NCBI GenBank assembly: GCA_964432565.1
Contig: CAYSOA010000006.1
Location: 1 to 64,000 of the forward strand
Source: CAIOHW01 sp964432565
GTDB taxonomy: Bacteria; Bdellovibrionota; UBA1018
Direction of reading: 5' to 3'
Length of the DNA: 64,000 nt
The first letter of the stretch is position 1. Every line of letters begins with the position of its first letter. The translations under genes and the position numbers were made by a program. The notes under the pieces are model-generated. The model made no database searches and was not told the DNA's origin. It worked only from the letters and a program-made list of their open reading frames with translations. Shown here one piece after another: positions 1 through 7,850 of the stretch.

Positions 1-2
1 GC

Positions 3-20
3 AGCCTCGCCGAGGCTTTT
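3..20 (+). terminator. Possible terminator hairpin at the left edge
   Basis: AGCCTC (3-8) can pair with GAGGCT (12-17) around a 3-base loop, followed by a short T run. It would end a gene lying left of the window. The stem is short and the T run ends at position 20, so it is only a candidate. Confidence 0.3.
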
Positions 21-57
21 GGGGTAGCGCCCCTCGGATAACCTGAATTTAAATGGT

Positions 58-90
58 GCCAATTCGCGACACTGAATGTCGATAATTGGC
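58..90. repeat. Nested inverted repeat upstream of the decayed DUF4143 locus
   Basis: Outer arms GCCAATT (58-64) and AATTGGC (84-90) enclose a second palindrome, CGACA (67-71) and TGTCG (77-81). The core GACACTGAATGTC is almost the same as the core of the repeat upstream of the intact ATPase gene (GACATTGAATGTC, gene-strand sense), while the outer arms differ completely but still pair. It lies 16 bases before the ATG of the decayed ATPase gene. It may be an operator, an RNA hairpin or an element end; the sequence alone does not decide. Confidence 0.7.
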
Positions 91-106
91 ATGGTTTAAT
101 GGAGTC

Positions 107-627
107 ATGCCCCACGCTCGCGAGCGCCATGCCGTGCCGCTTTTGCTCAAAAAGCTGAGATTTTCGCCAATTACGGGAATTCAGGGAGCGCGACGCTCGA
201 AAAAGTTGCCAAGCTCGAGCAGCCGGATGCGGGCGCCATCGCCAGATCCTTGAAGAAAGACCTTCGACGAATCAAGAGTCACCTCGAGGTGTTGAGTTCG
301 TTATTTGTGCTGTACACCTGGCTGATTCAAGAGCAGCTTTCGCAGCGCTCGTATCGCGATTTGCGCGATTCAAAGCTCTCGTTCTATCGCACCCCGAAAG
401 GCAGAGTCGTCCACCTTTTAGTCGAAGACCGTTCTGGCGTGAGCGCTGTTCAAATTTTTTCGGATGAGGCCGTGCTGGAGAGAGACATGGCGTTACTGAA
501 AGGCTTGAGCCAGAAGCTCAAGTCTCGGCACAAGCCTGAGAACGTCGAGCTCATTGGCCTCGCCGTCTCGCGCTTGTCGTTTTCTCCACCCCTTGGGAGT
601 CGATCGCCTAGAAATGAGGTATCCGCA
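107..627 (+). pseudogene. Decayed AAA+/DUF4143 ATPase
   Basis: An ATG at 107 opens a protein beginning MPHARERHAVPLLLKKLRF, which matches the start of the two neighbouring ATPases (MPHSRH..., MPHQRK...). The similarity stops just after IQGAR, exactly where the Walker A motif GARQTGKS should follow. Homology resumes in another frame at about 196 (LEKVAKLEQPDAGAIARSL, then DLRRIKSHLEVLSSLFVLY), equal to the C-terminal third of the intact gene. A second deletion of about 35 codons removes the segment between FVLY and the region around LIQEQLSQRSY. The 3' end runs into the antisense of the convergent intact copy, with no family C-terminus. With the ATPase core gone it is a remnant. The 3' boundary is approximate. 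Confidence 0.8.
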
Positions 628-631
628 CGCC

Positions 632-1852
632 CTACGCCATCGCCTCCCACGGCAGGAGCTCGACGGATTTCGGATTCGGGGCGTGAAGCGTGGGCGAAAG
701 GGCAATGAGCCGCACCTTGGTCTTTTTTCCCACTTTCGTTTGAATGGCCTTTTGTGCGCCCTCGAGCGCGAAAAAGTCGGTTTTCTTCGAGGGCGGATGA
801 TCGAAGAGCCGGACCAGGGCGAGCTCGCCCCCCGAAAGCTCGCGAATGAAACCAACGCGCCTGCCCTGGTGAGTTCGATAAATCGAAAGCGTGTCGACCG
901 GGTCGGGGTGCTTGAGCCACGCACGCTTGGCCTGGTACTCCTGCAGAAACAGGGTTTCGAGCTGGCGCTGCAGGTCGGCGCCTAGAAACGCAGCCAGGCC
1001 GCAGTCAAACAGGAAGTAATGCGGCTGGCCCGAGCTCAGGGCATGCGGGTCGACACGGCTGACCACAAAGAGCGTCTCGAGTGCCTCCAGGTGGCGCTTG
1101 ATCCGCCGCAGATCGACCCGAAGAGCGCGCGCCACTTCAGGCGCGGTCGGCTCGTCGAGTCGAGCCAGCTGCTGAAGAATTCGTGCAAGAAGCCCCGAGT
1201 CGAGCTTGAGCTTCGGAATCGTGTGCGCATCGCGCTGGGTCGTGAGATCAAACCAGTCCTGAAACAGGGCGCGGCGCTCGTCGGCACTCCGGACTGAAAA
1301 GATTCCCGGTAATCCCCCTGTTTCAAGATGCTTCAGTACGGCAGCCTTCGGCAGGCGCGGCGCCTTCTCGAGAAAGAACGGGTGCGGCTTTCGCGTGGCG
1401 AGCTGCGCCGCCACAGGAAGCGAATGGCACTCGGCCAGCGTCAGCGGGTGAATTCGAACCCTTCCCATTCGGCCCGTCAGACTTTCCAGAATGCCCATGA
1501 TTCGCGAAAACTCGGTGGATCCCAGCAGAAGAAGGGCGCCCGGAACCCGCTTCTGATCGACCACGAACTTGATGGCGTCGAAGACCCTCGGCACCTTCTG
1601 AGCCTCGTCCAAAATCAGGGGCCGCGCGTCGGCATTTCGAAGCAGGAAGCTCTCGATGTCGCGTTCAGCGAGTACCCGCGCCGAATCCTGGTCGAAGGTC
1701 AGGTAGCGACTTTCAGGAAGGTGCTGCTGAAGAAGCTCGCGGCTCAGGTACGACTTGCCGGTCTGACGCGCCCCCTGAAGGGCCACCACGGGGTAGAACC
1801 GCAGCTTCTCGAGGACCTGGGCCGTACTGAACCGGTGTCGCGAGTGGGGCAT
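632..1852 (-). CDS. AAA+ ATPase with C-terminal DUF4143 domain
   Basis: This 406-residue protein belongs to the AAA_14/DUF4143 family of prokaryotic ATPases, whose cellular role is not established. Near the N-terminus is a Walker A motif (GARQTGKSYL) and then a Walker B-like segment (RPLILDEAQKVP). The C-terminal half carries a helical part (VDLRRIKRHLEALETLFVV) and a nuclease-fold-like DUF4143 end closing with ELLPWEAMA. I prefer the ATG at 1852 to the ATG three codons upstream, because the MPH start is shared by the three related loci and GAGGG lies just before it. The gene converges on the decayed copy. A nested inverted repeat lies directly upstream (1862-1910). The clustered copies suggest local duplication or mobility, but no transposase is present. 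Confidence 0.85.
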   Translation of the reverse strand: MPHSRHRFSTAQVLEKLRFYPVVALQGARQTGKSYLSRELLQQHLPESRYLTFDQDSARVLAERDIESFLLRNADARPLILDEAQKVPRVFDAIKFVVDQKRVPGALLLLGSTEFSRIMGILESLTGRMGRVRIHPLTLAECHSLPVAAQLATRKPHPFFLEKAPRLPKAAVLKHLETGGLPGIFSVRSADERRALFQDWFDLTTQRDAHTIPKLKLDSGLLARILQQLARLDEPTAPEVARALRVDLRRIKRHLEALETLFVVSRVDPHALSSGQPHYFLFDCGLAAFLGADLQRQLETLFLQEYQAKRAWLKHPDPVDTLSIYRTHQGRRVGFIRELSGGELALVRLFDHPPSKKTDFFALEGAQKAIQTKVGKKTKVRLIALSPTLHAPNPKSVELLPWEAMA

Positions 1853-1861
1853 ATCCCTCAT

Positions 1862-1910
1862 TAAACCCTATGAATCCACGACATTCAATGTCTTCTATTC
1901 ACAGGGTTTA
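1862..1910. repeat. Nested inverted repeat upstream of the intact DUF4143 ATPase
   Basis: Arms of 14 bases at 1862-1875 and 1897-1910 pair at 13 of 14 positions. Inside them is a second palindrome, GACATT (1880-1885) and AATGTC (1887-1892). The inner core matches that of the repeat at 58-90. It abuts the start region of the ATPase gene, so it could be an autoregulatory operator or a 5' UTR hairpin. Confidence 0.75.
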
Positions 1911-1912
1911 TC

Positions 1913-1936
1913 AAAAAGGGTATCCGGTACCTTTTT
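1913..1936. repeat. 24-bp repeat, copy 1
   Basis: A near-palindromic sequence, five A then GGGTATCCGGTACC then T, almost identical to 3240-3263 (one inserted base and a shorter T run separate them). In both places it sits just outside the inverted repeat, on the side away from the ATPase gene. The fixed order of repeat, palindrome and gene suggests one duplicated unit. Confidence 0.75.
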
Positions 1937-1971
1937 GAAATGCGGCACGTCAAACCACCACCTAAAGAACG

Positions 1972-2015
1972 ACCCCTGTAAATTCGGAAAGCACCATTTC
2001 TAAATTTACAGGGGT
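1972..2015. repeat. Perfect 13-bp inverted repeat between the two ATPase genes
   Basis: Arms ACCCCTGTAAATT (1972-1984) and AATTTACAGGGGT (2003-2015) pair perfectly. A small inner stem GAAA (1987-1990)/TTTC (1997-2000) repeats the nested layout of the other palindromes here. It lies downstream of the gapped ATPase gene, with no intact gene directly attached. It may mark the 3' end of that unit or the remains of another. Confidence 0.7.
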
Positions 2016-2016
2016 A

Positions 2017-2038
2017 CGAAAGGGCCTCCGCCTTTTCG
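2017..2038 (-). terminator. Hairpin just after the gapped ATPase stop
   Basis: CGAAAGGGC (2017-2025) pairs with GCCTTTTCG (2030-2038), with one G-T pair and a 4-base loop, four bases beyond the stop codon. No clear T run follows on the minus strand, so a Rho-independent terminator is possible but not certain. Confidence 0.35.
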
Positions 2039-2042
2039 TGCT

Positions 2043-3179
2043 CTACCCTACCGCCGTCCACGGCAGGATCGTGATCTGGTTCTCGAGACGATGNNNNNNN
2101 NNNNNNNNNNNNNNNNNNNNNNNNNNNNNNNNNNNNNNNNNNNNNNNNNNNNNNNNNNNNNNNNNNNNNNNNNNNNNNNNNNNNNNNNNNNNNTCGAGTC
2201 GCGAGCCCTTGCTCGACAGCGCATAGAAAATGTCGGGGCGAACCGAACCTGAATAGCTGAACTGCGAGAGGCACTCGTTGAGGAACCAGACCTGGAGGCA
2301 GCGCTCGGGTGAGGCGCCCAGAGCGCCGGCGATGCCCGAGTCAAAGAGGTAGAACAGTGGCTTGCCGACGCTCGTCTTGTAGGGCTCGATTTCATACAGG
2401 ACGAAAAGCGCCTGAAGTGCTTCGAAATAAGGCTCAATCTGTCGTGGGGTTTTACCCAGCGAGCGCGCCACCTCGAGTCGACTCGGGGTCTCGGCTCGTG
2501 CGACAGCACTCAGAATCCGCCGCGCCAGCTCGGGATTGAACCGAGGAATCGCAAAGCCGGCGAGATCGCGCATGCAGGTGGTTTCAATCCAGGCGTCCAA
2601 AAGCGCCTCTCGGGCTGCCTCGTCACGAACGGCAAAGGCTCCCGGCATTCCGCCCCGCTCAACCCAGCGCTGCACCTCGCTGAGCTTTCGCGATGGGACG
2701 GACCTGATCCGGGCGGGATCAAGCAGCGGATAGGCGGGTTTACAGTCGAGCACCTCGGCCAGATTGAGCGGAAAGAGTCGAAGTGGCGCGATTCGCCCGG
2801 TCAGTGACTCGCGAATTCCGGTCCTCTTCGAGAACTCGGTCGAGCCCGAGATCGCAAAGCGCCCGGGGCGGCGATCTTCGTCCACCTCGGCCTTGATCGT
2901 GTCAAACAGAACCGGAGCCTTCTGGACTTCGTCGATACAGACGGTCTGGGTGGCTTCCGACTCGAGCCCCTGAAGAAAGAGGCTCGGCTTCTGCGAGGCC
3001 TGCCGACGCACCTCCTCTCGGTCGAGCGTGACGTAATGGGTCTCGCGCAGCTCGGGCAGCAGCTCGCGAAGCAGGACGCTCTTTCCGGTCTGGCGAGCGC
3101 CCAAAATGCCCACCACTGGAAACAGCTTCAGCCTCTTTTCGAGCAGGGGCAGCAGGGCTCTTTTGCGCTGGTGGGGCAT
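2043..3179 (-). CDS. AAA+ ATPase with C-terminal DUF4143 domain, interrupted by an assembly gap
   Basis: A paralogue of the ATPase at 632-1852. Walker A is GARQTGKSVLL near residue 30 and Walker B is QTVCIDEVQKAP. The family segment SLGKTPRQIEPYFEALQALFVLYEIEP and the end ITILPWTAVG are present. A run of 100 N removes part of the C-terminal domain, so the apparent 378 residues is only nominal; the frame is open on both sides. The start MPHQRKR agrees with its relatives. A 15-bp perfect inverted repeat and the 24-bp repeat lie directly upstream. A gap inside a multi-copy gene fits an assembler failing at a repeat. Confidence 0.8.
   Translation of the reverse strand: MPHQRKRALLPLLEKRLKLFPVVGILGARQTGKSVLLRELLPELRETHYVTLDREEVRRQASQKPSLFLQGLESEATQTVCIDEVQKAPVLFDTIKAEVDEDRRPGRFAISGSTEFSKRTGIRESLTGRIAPLRLFPLNLAEVLDCKPAYPLLDPARIRSVPSRKLSEVQRWVERGGMPGAFAVRDEAAREALLDAWIETTCMRDLAGFAIPRFNPELARRILSAVARAETPSRLEVARSLGKTPRQIEPYFEALQALFVLYEIEPYKTSVGKPLFYLFDSGIAGALGASPERCLQVWFLNECLSQFSYSGSVRPDIFYALSSKGSRLXXXXXXXXXXXXXXXXXXXXXXXXXXXXXXXXXXHRLENQITILPWTAVG
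2094..2193. other. Assembly gap (100 N)
   Basis: Exactly 100 undetermined bases. This is the usual placeholder for a scaffold gap of unknown size, so distances across it are unreliable. Confidence 0.98.
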
Positions 3180-3193
3180 GAGTCAACCGTATC

Positions 3194-3239
3194 AAGTACC
3201 TCCGATTCCTGCAAGTTTTGGTAAGAATCGGAGGTACTT
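3194..3239. repeat. Perfect 15-bp inverted repeat upstream of the gapped ATPase
   Basis: AAGTACCTCCGATTC (3194-3208) and GAATCGGAGGTACTT (3225-3239) pair without mismatch around a 16-base loop that contains a small CAA/TTG palindrome. It lies 14 bases upstream of the ATPase start. Arms and core differ from the other three palindromes, but position and nested layout are the same. Confidence 0.8.
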
Positions 3240-3263
3240 AAAAAGGCGTATCCGGTACCTTTT
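3240..3263. repeat. 24-bp repeat, copy 2
   Basis: Starts one base after the 15-bp inverted repeat: five A, then GGCGTATCCGGTACC, then four T. It is the partner of 1913-1936 and occupies the same relative place, upstream of palindrome and gene. Confidence 0.75.
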
Positions 3264-3269
3264 GGCGGC

Positions 3270-4379
3270 TCACCGCGCCAGCAGCTCGCGCACCTGATCG
3301 ATCGGCAGGGCCGGGGCGGTGTGGCCGGCAACCCCTTCCATCGTGTCGGCGGCGAAGAGGGCGTTGAGGATGGCCTCTTCGGTGGCTTCGATGGCCGCTC
3401 CGTAAAGCGGGTCGATGGCCGTGTCCTTGAGAATCTGTACCGAGTAGAGCGGCTTCGTGCTTTCGCGCGGCACGCGATTGGCCGTCGAAAAGGCCAGCAT
3501 GATCTCGCCCGAGCCGTGCGCGGCCATCGAGCCGACGCGACCCACGCCGAGGCCCATGCGCTTCGCAAGGCGCTGAAGCTGGTGCGAGAGCAGCGGTGCG
3601 TCGGTGGCGAGCACCGCGATGATGCTTCCGTAATTCTTTTCGCGACGGCGAAAGTGCGAGAGCTCGGGCTCGAGCGCGCGACCGATGGGCTTTCCGTCAA
3701 TGCGCAGGTCGCGCATCACGCCGAAGTTGCTCATGACGAGCACGCCCACCGTATAGGTGCTTTCAAAGATCTTCACCCGGCGTGACGAGGTGCCGATTCC
3801 GCCCTTGAAATCGCAGGTGATCATGCCCGTGCCGCCGCCCACCGAGCCCTCGGTAACCGGACCTCCTGAAGCCTTTTCAATCGCCTCAATGGCATGCGAG
3901 GGCTTGACGTGCCGACCGATGACTTCATTCAGCCACGAATCATCACACTCCCCGACGACGGGAATCACCACATCGTGAATGTTGCCGATCTGCGGGTGCT
4001 TTTCGGTCATGTACTGAACGACCCCCTCGCCACACGCACCGACGGCCAAAGTGTTCGTCAGCAGGATCGGCGTCTCGATCAGTCCCCATTCGTTGATCTG
4101 GGTCAGCCCGGCCAGCTCGCCGGCGCCGTTGAGCACGAACGCCCCCCCCATGACGCTGTCCATGAACACGTCGCCACTCGCCGGAACGATCGCCGTCACG
4201 CCGGTGCGGGCAATCGTCTTGCTGCCGCGTGAGCCGCTGCCGCGAATGATCGTGGAATGCCCAACCCGGACCCCTTCGACATCGGTGATGGCATTCAGTG
4301 GGCCCGGCTCATAAAAGCCGATTTTGATGCCGAGGTCTCTTGCCCGGCAGCGGGGGGTCTTTTTGATCTGTGGACTCAT
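3270..4379 (-). CDS. P1-family (DmpA/BapA-type) aminopeptidase
   Basis: A 369-residue enzyme of the self-cleaving P1 peptidase family, whose members release N-terminal L- or beta-amino acids or hydrolyse D-amino acid esters and amides. The precursor is expected to cut itself at Gly251-Ser252 (NYGSIIAVLATDAPL), making Ser252 the N-terminal nucleophile. Ser290 and Glu292 (HGSGEIMLAFSTAN) lie 38 and 40 residues further on, the same spacing as Ser250/Ser288/Glu290 in BapA. GGGTGM and FKGGIGTSSR are also typical. There is no signal peptide, so it is probably cytoplasmic. The start follows the stop of the double ATP-grasp ligase by one base (TGA-G-ATG), so the two are co-transcribed and probably act on related peptides. 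The natural substrate is unknown. Confidence 0.9.
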   Translation of the reverse strand: MSPQIKKTPRCRARDLGIKIGFYEPGPLNAITDVEGVRVGHSTIIRGSGSRGSKTIARTGVTAIVPASGDVFMDSVMGGAFVLNGAGELAGLTQINEWGLIETPILLTNTLAVGACGEGVVQYMTEKHPQIGNIHDVVIPVVGECDDSWLNEVIGRHVKPSHAIEAIEKASGGPVTEGSVGGGTGMITCDFKGGIGTSSRRVKIFESTYTVGVLVMSNFGVMRDLRIDGKPIGRALEPELSHFRRREKNYGSIIAVLATDAPLLSHQLQRLAKRMGLGVGRVGSMAAHGSGEIMLAFSTANRVPRESTKPLYSVQILKDTAIDPLYGAAIEATEEAILNALFAADTMEGVAGHTAPALPIDQVRELLAR

Positions 4380-4380
4380 C

Positions 4381-6417
4381 TCAGCCTTTCAGCTCGAGGT
4401 TTTTCTTTTCCTTATAGCGCCGGATTGCCGGAGCCATGATCTCGCCGATCAGCTCACGGTAACCGATGCCGGCGCTCTCGGCAATCAGGCAGAGGTCCGA
4501 CCATCCCGGAGTCAGGCCTGGCAGCGGATTGCACTCGATGAAGTTCACCTGCCCGCGCGAGTCGATGCGAAGATCGATTCGCGCGAGGTCGCGGCACCCC
4601 AGCGCCATGAAGACCTTTCGTGAGATGCGCTCGATCGTCTCCTTGAGGCGCGGCTCGATCTGCGCAGGCCGATCATAGCGAACCTCGTCGTTCGTGTTCA
4701 GCTTGTGCTGGTAGGAATAGACCGGAGTCGGATCCTTGTCGGGCTTCGTGAATACAATCTCCATCGGCGGCAGAACACGGGGACGGCGCTCGCCGAGCAT
4801 CGCCACGGTGAATTCACGTCCCGGAAGAAACTCTTCGATCAAGGCCGGCTGGCGATAACGTCCCACAATGAAGGCCGCCTTCTCGCGAAGCTCCGCCTCG
4901 TTCTGCACGACGCTGGTACCAATCACTCCCTTGGAACTGCCTTCGGCCACGGGCTTGATGATCGCCGGAAAGTGGATGTCGCGATTCAGGCGCTCCTTTC
5001 CCGTCTGCATGATCTGAAAGGCGGGAGTGGGAACGCCAGCCTGGGCGACGATGCGTTTGGCGAGGCCCTTGTCGAGTGCCAGTGCGAGCGTGGCGGCGTC
5101 TGAGCCGGTATACGGAATATCCAGAAGCTCCAGCAGCGCCGGAACCTGCGATTCCCGATTTCTTCCTCGCATGCCCTCGGCAATATTGAACACGATGTCG
5201 ACATCCTCGGGATGGAGTCGCGAGGGAAGATCGGGCGTGGCCTCGAGATCGACCACCGTGTGACCGTACGAACGAATCGCCTCTCGAATCGCCTCGAGAG
5301 TCTTCGGCGAATCGAACTCCGCCTCCTGATCGGTCTTGACGTCGTCGGTGGGTATCACGCGCTTCTGGTTGAAGCTGAAGCCAACCCGCAACACCGGCTT
5401 CTGTCGTCGATTTCCGTTTCTTGAATAGCCGATGCCGTAACGCCGGCAGGTCGACTGCAGTACCCGCTCGAGAACCTGCTCGGTCTTCGTGATTCCCGAG
5501 TCTGCTGCGGCAAGATAGATTCCGGCGCCCGGCTCGAGACTGGGCAGGGCATTGACCTCAATGAAAAAAAGTTCACCGTCATCCGTCAATCGATAGTCGA
5601 TGCGGCCAAGATCACGCACGCCCAGCTTCTCAAACACCAGCTTCGACTGGGCCAGAATTCGGTCATAGGCCGGATCGGCTCGAGACATGAGCTTTACCGA
5701 CACATGATCGGAGAGTTCGTTCTTCAGTGCGTAATCGTACACCTGAAACTTCCTCTCGCCGGTGATCTTTGAATCGAAAACGTACTCAATGGGAGAGAGA
5801 ACACCACCGGTCGCTTCTGAAAGGCCTTCGATCATGGGGACGGCGATGTCCCGACCGACGACATATTCTTCGACAAGGACGCCGGTCGAATAGTTTCCCA
5901 GCAGGATCGCCGCCCGCCTTTCGAGTCCGGCCTGGTCCTCGACGACCGAGTCGACTGTGATGCCTTTCGAGCTGCCCTCAAAGTTCGGCTTCAGAATCAG
6001 GGGAAAGCGAAGCCCGTGCCCTTCCAGTTCAGACAACGTGCGGATGAACCTTGATCGCGGCGTGCGAACTCCCGCCGCTTCAACGACCGACTTGGTCAGC
6101 GCCTTGTCGAGCGTCAGGGTGCACACATAGGCATCTGACCCGGTGAAGGGAATGCCGATCTGCTCAAACACGCCCGGAAAAAAACCCTCGCGAAATCGAC
6201 CGCGATGTCCTTCGGCCGTATTGAAGATGATTTGCGGAGAGAGCGCCTCAAGCCGGGCGATCGTCCGGGAGGCGGGTCCGCTCACCTCAACGGCCTCGAC
6301 CTCATGTCCGAGATTTTCGAGCGCCCTTCGAATGGCTGCTACCGTCTCCGGGGTGTCGAACTCGGCCTCGGCTTCGGCCGCGCTGGTCTTCAAATTGTGG
6401 GTGAAGGCGATTCTCAT
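4381..6417 (-). CDS. Double ATP-grasp protein related to D-Ala-D-Ala ligase
   Basis: This 678-residue protein holds two complete D-alanine--D-alanine-ligase-like ATP-grasp units in tandem, at about 1-330 and 345-678. Each has the same landmarks: an acidic start region (EAEFDTPETVAAIRRAL; EAEFDSPKTLEAIREAI), the NTAEG/NIAEG loop, TGSDA, KPNFEGSSKGI/KPVAEGSSKGV, and the metal-binding end FIEVNALPSLEPG/FIECNPLPGLTPG. ATP-grasp ligases join a carboxylate to an amine through an acyl phosphate. Ordinary Ddl is a single unit of about 300-370 residues, so this is a fused duplication, not the housekeeping enzyme. Coupling to a DmpA-type peptidase suggests paired making and breaking of a small peptide. 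The product is not known. Confidence 0.85.
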   Translation of the reverse strand: MRIAFTHNLKTSAAEAEAEFDTPETVAAIRRALENLGHEVEAVEVSGPASRTIARLEALSPQIIFNTAEGHRGRFREGFFPGVFEQIGIPFTGSDAYVCTLTLDKALTKSVVEAAGVRTPRSRFIRTLSELEGHGLRFPLILKPNFEGSSKGITVDSVVEDQAGLERRAAILLGNYSTGVLVEEYVVGRDIAVPMIEGLSEATGGVLSPIEYVFDSKITGERKFQVYDYALKNELSDHVSVKLMSRADPAYDRILAQSKLVFEKLGVRDLGRIDYRLTDDGELFFIEVNALPSLEPGAGIYLAAADSGITKTEQVLERVLQSTCRRYGIGYSRNGNRRQKPVLRVGFSFNQKRVIPTDDVKTDQEAEFDSPKTLEAIREAIRSYGHTVVDLEATPDLPSRLHPEDVDIVFNIAEGMRGRNRESQVPALLELLDIPYTGSDAATLALALDKGLAKRIVAQAGVPTPAFQIMQTGKERLNRDIHFPAIIKPVAEGSSKGVIGTSVVQNEAELREKAAFIVGRYRQPALIEEFLPGREFTVAMLGERRPRVLPPMEIVFTKPDKDPTPVYSYQHKLNTNDEVRYDRPAQIEPRLKETIERISRKVFMALGCRDLARIDLRIDSRGQVNFIECNPLPGLTPGWSDLCLIAESAGIGYRELIGEIMAPAIRRYKEKKNLELKG

Positions 6418-6527
6418 GGCCCCAACCTAAGGGGATTCCCGCGCGCCGTCCATCGAGATGCAGTTGCCGCATTCCCCTCCTTGGCCGGTACTGGTAAGAC
6501 CACCCCACAGATCGGAGACGCCCCAGC

Positions 6528-7850
6528 TTGAGCACCCCCTTTCCGGGATTCTTGAAGATCACCGTCCCAGTGGCCCTGTCCTACTTTGGAATCATGCTTC
6601 TCGGCATGCTGGACCTCATCATGGTGGGGCAACTCGGGCCGGTTGCCCAGGGCGCCGTCGGCATCGGCACGTCGGTCTTCGCGTGGTTCATGATCTTCGG
6701 TATCGGCCTGCTCTCGGCCATGGACTACCTCGTCTCGCACGCCTTTGGAGCCGGCCGCCCCCGCGACGCCGCCCACACGCTCGTTCAGTCGCTCTGGCTC
6801 GGTACTGCGATGGCCATTCCGCTGACTGCCCTGCTCTATGCCGTGACCGCCCACCTCGAGATCTTTGGCCTCTCGACTGAAGTGACGCCGCTGGCCCGGT
6901 CCTACCTGCTGATTCTCAACGCCTCGCTCTGGCCGGTGTTTCTCTTTTCGGCTGCCCGCAACTACCTTCAGGCCATTCATCGCGTGTGGGAAGGTCTGGT
7001 GGTCCTGCTCGTTGCCAATGGGCTTAACGTGTTTCTCAACTGGAAATTGATTCCCGCGCTGGGTTCGGATGGCTCGGGCTGGGCAACGCTGATTTGTCGT
7101 TATGGAATGATGCTGGCCATGGTGGCCCTGGCCTGGAGCGCGATTGCCCGTCGCCACCGCCCGAAAAGTCAGGCGCCCGACTTTGCCGAATGGCGCCGTC
7201 TGCTTCACCTGGGGCTTCCGGCCGCACTGCAAAGCACGGCTGAAGTGGGCGTGTTTGCACTCTCGACCATTCTGGCCGGAAGACTGGATGCCGCCTCGCT
7301 GGCCGCGCATCAGATCGTTCTCAATCTGGCCAGCATGACCTTCATGGTCCCCTTGGGAATCGGAACGGCCGCCGCGGTCATCGTGGGTTACTTTCTGGGC
7401 CGAGAGGCCCCCGCAACCGCACACCATCAGGGGTGGCGGGCGCTGCGAATCACGCTGCTCTTCATGGCCTGCACGGCCATCCTTTTTGCGACTGCCGGCA
7501 AGCCGCTCTTGTCGATCTACTCGTCAGACTCCGCCGTGCTGGCCCTCGCCTGGCCCGCGCTGCTCGTCGCGGCCATGTTTCAACTTTTCGACGGGGCGCA
7601 GACAGTTCTGACCGGAGCCCTGCGAGGCTGGGGCGATACGCGAAGCGCGTTCGTGGCGAATTTGATCGGGCATTGGGCCATCGGCTTTCCACTGGGGCTG
7701 TTTCTGGGCTTCACGCGAAAAATGGGAATTCTCGGAATCTGGTCAGGCCTGGCGATCGGACTGACCTGCGTGGCCATCGGACTGCTCTGGATCTGGCGAG
7801 GAAAGTCGCCCATCAGCCCACCAAAAACAGAAGGCCCGACCCCGGCTTGA
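6528..7850 (+). CDS. MATE-family multidrug/Na+ antiporter-like exporter
   Basis: A 440-residue polytopic membrane protein with about twelve hydrophobic segments in two similar halves, as expected for MATE transporters that expel cations, drugs or metabolites in exchange for Na+ or H+. The N-terminal half has GMLDLIMVGQLGPVAQGAVGI and the second half GVFALSTILAGRLDAASLAAHQI, both family hallmarks. Translation probably starts at TTG 6528, because GGAGA lies about nine bases upstream and no ATG is in frame until inside the first helix. It is divergent from the double ATP-grasp gene. Export of the product of that ligase is possible but unproven. Confidence 0.9.
   Translation: MSTPFPGFLKITVPVALSYFGIMLLGMLDLIMVGQLGPVAQGAVGIGTSVFAWFMIFGIGLLSAMDYLVSHAFGAGRPRDAAHTLVQSLWLGTAMAIPLTALLYAVTAHLEIFGLSTEVTPLARSYLLILNASLWPVFLFSAARNYLQAIHRVWEGLVVLLVANGLNVFLNWKLIPALGSDGSGWATLICRYGMMLAMVALAWSAIARRHRPKSQAPDFAEWRRLLHLGLPAALQSTAEVGVFALSTILAGRLDAASLAAHQIVLNLASMTFMVPLGIGTAAAVIVGYFLGREAPATAHHQGWRALRITLLFMACTAILFATAGKPLLSIYSSDSAVLALAWPALLVAAMFQLFDGAQTVLTGALRGWGDTRSAFVANLIGHWAIGFPLGLFLGFTRKMGILGIWSGLAIGLTCVAIGLLWIWRGKSPISPPKTEGPTPA

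Noticed and set aside
1972..2038. Simple terminator explanation for the palindrome at 1972-2015
   Set aside because: No T run follows on either strand and the adjoining hairpin at 2017-2038 is better placed; kept as a repeat instead.
2038..2226. Plus-strand open frame running through the N gap
   Set aside because: It is opposite the ATPase gene and exists only because N does not encode stops.
6414..7427. Long minus-strand frame (337 codons) opposite the MATE gene
   Set aside because: Low-complexity composition (Gly, His, Gln, Arg) typical of antisense to a GC-rich membrane gene; no homology or ribosome-binding site.
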